Origin: Ignavibacteria bacterium
Lineage (GTDB): Bacteria; Bacteroidota; Ignavibacteria; Tepidaquicellales; Tepidaquicellaceae
Length of the DNA stretch: 64,000 bases
NCBI GenBank assembly: GCA_016704345.1
Contig: JADJAH010000003.1
Span: forward strand, 248,001-312,000
Direction: 5' to 3'
The position numbers and the translations under genes were made by a program. The stretch's first letter is position 1, and each line of letters opens with the position of its first letter. The notes below the pieces were generated by a model. That model was given only the letters and a program-made list of their open reading frames with translations. It made no database searches and had not been told where the DNA came from. Of the stretch, positions 57,665 through 64,000 are shown in pieces.

Positions 57665-58943
57665 TTACTTTGACAGTATCATCTTCTTACTTTTACTAAA
57701 AACAACAACACCGTCTTGTGTGCGTGCCTCCAGCTTATAAAAATAAACACCGCTCGATAATCCTTTTGCATCAAATAAAAATTCATGTCTGCCTGACAAT
57801 AGAATTCCGTTACTTTGCCAGATGTTGATCTCTCTGCCTGTAATGTCATATATGATCAGCTTTACAAAAGAATTTGATTTTACTTCAAAGCTGATTTTCG
57901 TCTGGCTGTTAAACGGATTAGGATAGTTTTGATATAATTTGTAATCTTCAGGGATAAAGTTAGTGTATGAATTGATGTGAGTAATTATTCCTCCGCCGTT
58001 TGTTGTGTGAGAAACTCCCATATCTCCTGTCCATCCATTAGAACTGTCAATAAATGAAATTGTGTATGATGCGCTGGAATCACGCTGATACCCCCAAACA
58101 TTACCTGACGTGGTTGTTTTCAAAATCCTAGAAAGCCTCGTACCTCCCCATCCTTTCAAACTGTCATAAAAATATAAATCAGTAGTGCTTCCAACTGAGA
58201 AATTTGGTAATTGATATGACCAATTTAACCCTCCATTTGTAGTACGAGCCAGCCTGCTATTTGCTAAACCTACCCACCCAGAATTTTCATTCAAGAAAAA
58301 AATTGATTTAACAATAGCGGAGAATCCATTTATAGCAAACCAATTATCACCTGAGTTTATAGTCTTAAATAAAAGTAAAATCTCCTCCGCAATATCCCGT
58401 TGAATAATTTATAAAAAATAGTTTATAAGGAAATTGATTTATACCATTAACTTTTCTCTCCCAATTTACTCCTCCGTTAGTGGTTCGGTATAGCTCTACA
58501 AATGTATTTTCACACATATACCCGCTGTCTCTATTTACAAAAAACATATCATCGAATCCAATACTCACTGTCATATTCATATCTACCCAATTAGTTCCTG
58601 CATTTGTTGATTTGAGTAAAAGTGTCGTCCATGTAGGTACTGAATATTTGTAACCACCTAAATAAATTACGGAACTATCTACGGCATCTAACACTTCAAA
58701 TTCTATTCCCGTAATCTTGAGCTGTACATTCCAATTGTTTCCTCCATTTGTTGTATATAAAACATAACTTGTATCCTGATATGAACTTGTTGCAGCCCAG
58801 CCTCTAAGCGAATCAACAAACTCTAAACCGACTATCGGGTTACTGACAGGAATACTCTGTTGATACCATTGTGAATAAATAGTAGTTGGAATGGAAAGAT
58901 TGCATAGTGCATATAGAATTATAAATAGCTTTATCGTTTTCAT
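57665..58943 (-). CDS. secreted YCF48-like protein with T9SS type A tail, one frameshift
   Basis: Two frames form one gene. The 5' frame starts at 58943 (MKTIKLFIILYALCNL signal peptide) and has YTTNGGNNW, STNAGTNW and YRTTNGGVNW repeats. It stops after YCGGDFTFI. One base further in frame the other half reads LLLFKTINSGDNWFAINGF and continues through ARTTNGGLNW to the tail YQNYPNPFNSQTKISF and SKKMILSK. The shift lies at T-rich GATTTTACTTTTATTT, 58365-58385. The start ATG overlaps the stop of the leader frame upstream (TGATG). It would be an exported propeller protein of about 425 residues. Confidence 0.78.
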
Positions 58944-59149
58944 CACAGTATTGCTTTATTAAACGCAGGTATAATGAATTTATTGTACAGGAAATATTGA
59001 AATCTTGGAATCTCCCATATTCTCTTCAGTGTTCTATTGACTGAATTAAGATGCCTGGTAATAAGCGGAGCATTCAGCATTAAGATGCTGAAGAAATAAA
59101 ACAGGCCTGAAAGAAACCTGACTGCGCGGGTATGTGAGGTGTGCTTCAT
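58943..59149 (-). CDS. short leader frame with the MKHTSHTRAVRFL signal peptide, ending on the next gene's start
   Basis: A 68-residue frame with the same beginning as the protein at 21386 (MKHTSHTRAVRFLSGLFYFFSIL). After about residue 26 it is unlike it and looks random (LNAPLITRHLNSVNRTLKR). It has the same ribosome-binding site (AAGGAAG) as the 21386 gene and its TGA overlaps the ATG of the YCF48-like gene (TGATG). It is either a remnant of the upstream end of a once-fused gene or a translationally coupled leader; the former is more likely. Confidence 0.5.
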   Translation of the reverse strand: MKHTSHTRAVRFLSGLFYFFSILMLNAPLITRHLNSVNRTLKRIWEIPRFQYFLYNKFIIPAFNKAIL

Positions 59150-59190
59150 AATAACTTCCTTTGTACAAACTTATGTGAAAACGTCTTTAG

Positions 59191-59214
59191 AAACTATGAC
59201 CTGCGTCATAGTTT
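59191..59214. promoter_or_regulatory. perfect 10-bp inverted repeat, second copy
   Basis: Identical to 22783-22806 (AAACTATGAC, CTGC, GTCATAGTTT). It lies about 42 bp before the ATG at 59149. Its neighbours differ at several bases (for example the segment before the ATG has TTTGTACA here, TTTATACA there). Confidence 0.6.
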
Positions 59215-59371
59215 GTAAAAATATTTTTTGTTCCTGTAAGATCAGAGGATCCGCAGTTCCCGCAGCTATGCACAGCCTCCGTGATTTATCGTCTTGATCT
59301 CAACATCCCTGCTGAAACCCGTATAGGATGTCAATGCATCAGCAATCGCTTCAATATCTCACAACCCCGGA

Positions 59372-59408
59372 TAAAACAAAAAAAAGCCCGCACCTGAACG
59401 CGGGCTTT
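59372..59408 (-). terminator. terminator of the serine peptidase gene at 59475
   Basis: AAAGCCCGC and GCGGGCTTT pair; TTTTTTTTGTTTT follows on the minus strand. Same terminator as at 22965, part of the duplicated block. Confidence 0.85.
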
Positions 59409-59474
59409 GTGATTCGCAAACTGCTGAACATGATGTTCCGTTTTACTGCGTGTTTACATTTGGGACACTTGTCC

Positions 59475-61744
59475 CTATTTCACCAGCATCATTCGTCTCG
59501 TATTTGTAAACCCTTCCGTTTCAAGCCGGTAGAAATAAACTCCACTCGATAGTGAACTTGCATCAAAGTCTGTCGTATAGGTTCCTGCATTAAGGTTACG
59601 ATCAACTAGTGTCTTTACTTCCTCCCCGAGCAGATTGTAGATCTTAAGAGTTACAAGACTGCTTCTTGCAATGTCAAACTTAATGATCGTCTTAGGGTTA
59701 AACGGATTAGGATAGTTTGCATAAAGACTGAAATCTTCAGGCACGGTGGATGAAATCTGATTGATGCCGACAGGATTTCTTCTGATAGTTACTATAAAAG
59801 GATTTGCAGTAACGGAATCGGCGCCGTTAAGACCGCTTGCTCTCCATGCGCAAAGTACCGAATCACTCGTAGATCCGAGAGTTGTAATAAGACTGTCAAG
59901 AAAACTTTCTCTGAAGCTGATTCCCGAGTCAAGTCCGTTGTTGTTTGAAGTGAAAAGTAAATCATTTATAGTTCCGACTCTTCTTATCTTGAATTTGTAA
60001 TTAACAGTTTGGCTCGGACTTGCTGAACTCCATCTGAAATTCACAAGTGACGGATCATTCCTGTCAACAAGTATTCGTGAATTTGCAATTGGCGACTGCA
60101 GACTAACAGGTGTCATATTAACGCCCTGCACTTTTATGTATGCTACGAACGTCTTCAGATTTGATCCGAATGAATTTGTAGCTGTTAGGGATACTGTATA
60201 GTTTCCTGTCTGAGTGAAGGAAATGTTTGTCGGATTTCTTTCCGATGATGTTGAAGGTGTTGCTCCCGGAAAACTCCAGCTCCAGCTTGTCGGACCGTTT
60301 GTTGTTAAGTCGTAGAAACTAACAGTGCCTCCACCGAGAGGAAGCAGTTGTGTGCTTGAGGTGAAGTTCGCTAAAGGTGCAACTCCGGTTATGTCGTCAA
60401 TTCCATCAAGAGTCTGAACACCTGAATTATTGGGATCAAGCCAGTCCTTAAGCTGACTTGCAGGACTTCCACCGTATGCCCATGACTCGGAAAGTTTGCC
60501 AAATACTTTTCTTACAGACTGGGGATTGTTACAGTTTGCAGGATTACCGCCCAGATTCTGTCCTACAATTCTTTTGTTCTGATCAAACAACGGGCATCCT
60601 GAAGAACCGCCTTCGGTCATACCTTCATCCCAGATAACTTGCCAGAAACCGTTCGGCAATCTTCCGCCAAACCCGTCTACGCTTGCCGCAGGATTGTTGT
60701 CGATTGAGATCTTCTTCACAGTTCCATCGGGATGATGAATAGCAGTTTGATTTTGGGGCGTTGCTCCCGATCTGTCCCAACCGCCAAAATGTGCATTGTA
60801 AGCTGCAGGCACAGATTGATTAAGCTGAATGAGCCTCATATCAGTTGCAAAGAGTTCTGCTTTAAGTGAGGCTCCAACCATAGTGTTAGAAAGACTTCCG
60901 AAAGTTCCAATGCATGTAGGATTTTCGTAATTGAAGTAAATACCATTGTAGAATAGTTGTCCGTTGCGCAATGCTCTGCATACAAATACAGAGGCACTCT
61001 GTTGTTTAAAGTGTTATTGATAAGCGAACCGGAGCAAAGAAAACCCGAAGTTCCCTGATTGAAAGTGATTCTCGTTACGGATCTTTTCTGCTCCTGCCAG
61101 GGTGCTCCAATCGGGCAGTTGATATTGATATTGCAGGGTTCTTCAAGAACCGTATTGAATCCGAAAATATCTTTGTATGCATGGATCACCTGACTGATGG
61201 TAAACCTTCCCTGTCCTATTGAATAAGCAGGTTCATAATATTCAATAATGACCTTGCTTCCATAAACAGGAACAGTGGCAAATATTCCGTCTGCAGAATT
61301 ATTCAGCTCGGAGAAGGCACCGAAGACCATTGACTTGTCCTGATTGTAAACAAACAATGTAGCGCCTTTAGGCATGAAAAATTCTTTGTAAGTCAATCCG
61401 AGTGAAACAGCGCCATTGGAATTGATTGCAAGTCTCCAAATACGGCTGCCATCAGACATCTCTTCCCAAGAGCCGGAATTTCCGAATGTAAAGTCAGTGT
61501 CAAAAACTCTGGCGTACCGTGTCGGCATATCCATTGCTTGTTCGGTGATCCGGTCTTCCTCAAGCATTTTCTGCACGTCAAACTCGGGTAATGTTACAGT
61601 TTCGAATGTCTCGTTGAGCTGAGTTATAGAGCTAATCGGCTCTCCTCCGATGTTTATCTGAGCAGATGCACTTTGAAGAAACGACAATGTGAATAAAATC
61701 ATCACAACCGTCGCTGTTTTTCTTAGATTGAATTCATCCTTCAT
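59475..61744 (-). CDS. secreted lysyl-endopeptidase-like serine protease with PKD domain and T9SS tail, one frameshift
   Basis: Two frames join near 60970. The 5' frame (from 61744) has signal peptide 1-28, a beta-rich pro-region and CSGSLINN, then YAEHCA with the catalytic histidine. The next frame continues NGQLFYNGIYFNYENPTC and has GMTEGGSSGCPLFD (catalytic Ser in GGSSGCP). A PKD domain (FYDLTTNGPTSWSWSFPGATP), FnIII-like strands and the tail YANYPNPFNPKTIIKF to NTRRMMLVK follow. One base is missing at HC-GC-AAC. It resembles Achromobacter protease I, cutting after lysine. The C-terminal repeat nearly matches the 17310 gene in DNA. Confidence 0.82.
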
Positions 61745-62029
61745 TATGGAGTATTTTAATTAAGAAAATTATTATTGAAAATTGGTAAGGAAAATAGAAC
61801 AAATCGGTTTCAAAAAAAACATTATTAAAGTTCGGTGTTAAAAAGATGTGTTGATGAGCTTCAAATGGAAAATTGAAAATGGAAAATTGAAAATGGAAAA
61901 TTGAAAATGGAAAATTGAAAATGGAAAATTGAAAATGAAAGAGTGTAATTCTGAGTGCGGGAATGGAAGACTAATCAGTTAAATTTTCCTTTGAGAATTT
62001 ATTTTTTTGCTGACAACGCAAATCTATTT
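61745..62029. other. 285-bp intergenic region, mostly AT-rich, with a heptamer array
   Basis: Contains an array at 61865-61940 and otherwise no recognisable element. Confidence 0.55.
61865..61940. repeat. degenerate 7-bp array, GAAAATG/GAAAATT type
   Basis: Ten near-perfect heptamers GAAAATG and GAAAATT alternate (AATGGAAAATTGAAAAT). No TAAGAGCAA edge is seen at either side. Confidence 0.9.
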
Positions 62030-62653
62030 TCAACTCACGCCGGTCAATTTCCGGAATTCTCTTAGAAACTTTTTGTGTGAAGTGTAGTGAATAGTCTTCA
62101 ACCCAAATTCTTCTGCCGCGGCGATGTTTGGTTTCAAGTCATCAATGAAAATGGATTCTTCGGGTGAGATGTTCATCTTTGTGATGAGATACTTATAGAT
62201 CCTTTTATCGGGTTTGACAGAATTGACCTTGTATGAGAGCACGCGTTTCTTTATGTGCTTCACATAAGGAAAATTTTTGTTGATGAAATTGATGTGAGAT
62301 GAGTCGGTGTTTGAAAGCATAAAAAGCTTGAAGCCGGAATCAAGAAGTTTGTTCTCGAGAAATTCTTTCATTTCTGTGTTCTCACGGAAGATGTTGCAGT
62401 ACAGATCATGGAAGTCAGCAAAAGTAATGCTCAGACCATGTTTCTTCTTAAGTGATTTGAACGATTCCCGGATGTTGGTTTTACCGGTGCCGAGATGAAT
62501 ATCGAGCCGGTTATCTGTAAAGTACTTCATCAGCTTTTCAGGGCTGAGTTTATTCTCGAGTCTTGATACACCTTCGAAGAAGCTCGAATAATCAAAATAC
62601 ACAAGTGTATTTCCGAGGTCGAATACAATATTTTTTATCTCGCCGTCGGGCAA
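62030..62653 (-). CDS. HAD family hydrolase (subfamily IA)
   Basis: A 207-residue enzyme. Motif I is IVFDLGNTLVYF (nucleophile Asp12), motif II FMLSNTDSS, motif III lysine in SVKPDKRIYKY, motif IV SIFIDDLKPN. The first aspartate lies in DLGNT, not DxDGT, which is common in this subgroup (pNPPase/haloacid-type). The start is a TTG at 62653: an in-frame stop precedes it and no ATG lies before motif I. It lies directly after the gpmA stop (TGATTG), so the two form an operon. Confidence 0.88.
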   Translation of the reverse strand: MPDGEIKNIVFDLGNTLVYFDYSSFFEGVSRLENKLSPEKLMKYFTDNRLDIHLGTGKTNIRESFKSLKKKHGLSITFADFHDLYCNIFRENTEMKEFLENKLLDSGFKLFMLSNTDSSHINFINKNFPYVKHIKKRVLSYKVNSVKPDKRIYKYLITKMNISPEESIFIDDLKPNIAAAEEFGLKTIHYTSHKKFLREFRKLTGVS

Positions 62654-63259
62654 TCAGATATACTTTGTTTCTATGACATTCAGTTCATCATCAAGTATGT
62701 ATTCTTTCGGCGAACCGGTTGGTACTTCTGTCTGAAGAATCTCTTCCTCAGAGAGTTTTTCGAGAAACATTATCAAGGCTCTCAGACTGTTACCGTGTGC
62801 TGATACAAGAATATCTTTTCCTGCTTTTAGTTCAGGTTCAATTTCACCATGATAATATGGAAGCACTCTGTCTGCAGTATCCTTAAGGCTCTCGCCGTTT
62901 GGAGGAGGTATGTCATAACTTCTTCTCCATATCTTTACCTGATCGGCTCCAAACTTTTCTCGGCACTCATCTTTATTCATTCCCTGAAGATCTCCGTACA
63001 TTCTCTCATTAAGAGCTTTATCACGCGAGACAGGAATATCTGTTTGTCCGATTTCTTCAAGAATAATATCAAGTGTTTTCTGAGCCCTTATAAGATCTGA
63101 AGTGAATGCCTCATCAAATTCATATCCTTTCAATTTCTCGCCGGCTTTCTTGGCTTCTTCAACTCCTGCCGGAGATAGATCAATGTCTATCCATCCTGTA
63201 AATCGGTTCTCGAGATTCCATTGTGATTGGCCGTGTCTTACTATGACTAACTTTGGCAT
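62654..63259 (-). CDS. gpmA: 2,3-bisphosphoglycerate-dependent phosphoglycerate mutase
   Basis: Interconverts 3- and 2-phosphoglycerate in glycolysis and gluconeogenesis. The 201-residue enzyme has the catalytic VRHGQSQWN (His9) and VSAHGNSLRA (His155), the conserved ALNERMYGDLQG (Glu85) and FTSDLIRAQKT. It is shorter than the E. coli enzyme (about 250 residues), as in the compact bacterial dPGM subgroup that lacks part of the C-terminal tail. Followed with no gap by the HAD gene. Confidence 0.93.
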   Translation of the reverse strand: MPKLVIVRHGQSQWNLENRFTGWIDIDLSPAGVEEAKKAGEKLKGYEFDEAFTSDLIRAQKTLDIILEEIGQTDIPVSRDKALNERMYGDLQGMNKDECREKFGADQVKIWRRSYDIPPPNGESLKDTADRVLPYYHGEIEPELKAGKDILVSAHGNSLRALIMFLEKLSEEEILQTEVPTGSPKEYILDDELNVIETKYI

Positions 63260-63643
63260 GATAAATTTTGATTGTAATTAGATTAGCAAAATAAGGCATT
63301 TAGTGTTGTGTTACAATTTAGGAATTTTGCTATGCAATAAACTTTTAATCGCAATACAAAATGCGCTAATGATTCACGGAAATCACTGAGAGAAGTGGTG
63401 AAACCTTGACCAAAAACAGATATTCAAAATCTGTCATTTGAGCCTAAATCAGAAGTCACAATTACTTTAACAGTTGTTTAAAACATAGTATTCCCTTGTC
63501 ATCCCATCTTAAAAAGATTTCTAACATCACGGCTTGCATTCAAAAAAATAATCTATCAACTTTGCAACTTCAAAGTCTATATATTGTTTGATCTCAAATA
63601 AATATATTCACGCCGTAATTTTGATAACCTTAAATACTTAACA
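63260..63643. other. 384-bp intergenic region between divergent gpmA and recA
   Basis: AT-rich. A weak 6-bp hairpin lies at about 63416-63436 (ACAGAT/ATCTGT). No SOS box or riboswitch was recognised; the promoters of gpmA and recA must lie here. Confidence 0.4.
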
Positions 63644-64000
63644 ATGTCAGAAGACAGAGACCTAAAGATGAAATCGCTTGACATCGCTCTCGAGCAAATC
63701 CAGAAAGAGCATGGCAAAGGCGCTATTATGAAGCTAGGCGACAAACCGATCCAGAAGATCGCGGCAATTTCCACCGGTTCAATATCCCTCGATGCAGCAC
63801 TCGGAATCGGCGGTGTACCGAGAGGCAGAATAATGGAGATATACGGACCGGAATCATCCGGAAAAACAACAATTTGCCTGCATATAATTGCAGAAGCTCA
63901 GAAAACAGGTGGGCTTGCGGCCTTCATAGACACGGAACACGCGCTGGACACAGGATATGCAAAGAAGCTTGGAGTTGATGTCAATAATCTTCTGATTTCC
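63644..64000 (+). CDS. recA: RecA recombinase, 5' part
   Basis: RecA forms filaments on single-stranded DNA for homologous recombination and, in many bacteria, the SOS response. The ATG at 63644 begins MSEDRDLKMKSLDIALEQI and the frame stays open to the window edge (119 codons of about 340). Walker A GPESSGKTT is at residues 68-76, EHGKGAIMKLGD precedes it, and FIDTEHALDTGYAKKLGV follows; the usual DP in ALDPxYA reads DT here. The assignment is firm. Confidence 0.96.
   Translation, partial: MSEDRDLKMKSLDIALEQIQKEHGKGAIMKLGDKPIQKIAAISTGSISLDAALGIGGVPRGRIMEIYGPESSGKTTICLHIIAEAQKTGGLAAFIDTEHALDTGYAKKLGVDVNNLLIS

Larger units (their letters stand above)
59085..59500. repeat. duplicated block, copy 2 (partner at 22660-23090)
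   Basis: Aligns with 22660-23090. The shared order is: 3' end of a T9SS gene, terminator, AATCGCTTCAATATCTCACA, inverted repeat, AACTTATGTGAAAA, ribosome-binding site, MKHTSHTRAVRFL. Confidence 0.85.

Noticed and set aside
63370..63440. CTGAGAGAAG and a following ACC stretch as a possible TPP riboswitch upstream of recA
   Set aside because: The second conserved part and the helices of the THI element are absent, and neither neighbour is a thiamine gene.

Overview
The window looks like chromosomal DNA from an AT-rich bacterium of the Bacteroidota/Chlorobiota (FCB) group, most likely an Ignavibacteria-type lineage. The main reason is the number of large secreted proteins that end in a type IX secretion (T9SS) type A sorting domain, with the linker NYPNPFNP or close variants and a terminal basic tail such as KRMVLVK. 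A DUF3078 outer-membrane protein, a LemA protein and a family of 480-500 residue SPYFN-motif proteins typical of this group agree with that. This is inference from protein families; there is no rRNA to test it.

Layout. 1-9.8 kb is housekeeping: the 3' part of queA, then mostly minus-strand genes for an SRPBCC protein, a GNAT acetyltransferase, a YdhS-like flavoprotein, a rhomboid protease, a methionine-type aminotransferase, an SDR oxidoreductase, an M42 aminopeptidase, RpiA and DUF3078; a DUF1761 membrane protein is on the plus strand. 10-13.7 kb has a secreted propeller-like protein with a dockerin-like tail, a decayed copy of that tail, and the first SPYFN protein. 13.8-16.4 kb is a compact plus-strand operon (PhoH2, HAD phosphatase, GNAT). 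16.4-26 kb is a minus-strand island of secreted proteins with T9SS tails. 26.5-33.6 kb returns to cellular functions: M61 peptidase, PTS EIIA, nucleotidyltransferase-phosphomannomutase fusion, LemA, second SPYFN protein. 33.8-61.7 kb is mainly secreted proteins (M23, S9, reprolysin-like and lysyl-endopeptidase-like peptidases, BNR/YCF48 propellers), with YjbQ, HIT, the third SPYFN protein and an epimerase between them. 62-64 kb holds a HAD phosphatase, GpmA and the start of recA.

The unusual content lies in the accessory part. (1) Three unrelated secreted proteins share a C-terminal module of about 170 residues (motif KHRNSIETWS followed by two EF-hand/dockerin-like loops) instead of a T9SS domain. 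(2) A block containing a terminator, a perfect 10-bp inverted repeat and the start of a signal peptide (MKHTSHTRAVRFL) is present twice, at about 22.7-23.1 and 59.1-59.5 kb, and each copy introduces the same kind of gene pair; the second locus is decaying. (3) Arrays of degenerate 7-bp repeats sit at gene ends and often stop at the same boundary TTGCTCTTA, which in three genes supplies the last codons KSN-stop. (4) A 3.2-kb secreted-protein gene is tandemly duplicated and one copy is a pseudogene. (5) Three intergenic elements have CACAGAG/CTCCGTG inverted arms.

Many secreted-protein genes carry frameshifts. Several have one clean shift in an otherwise well-conserved gene, so consensus errors cannot be separated from true decay on this sequence alone. 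No tRNA, rRNA, CRISPR array or transposase gene was recognised.
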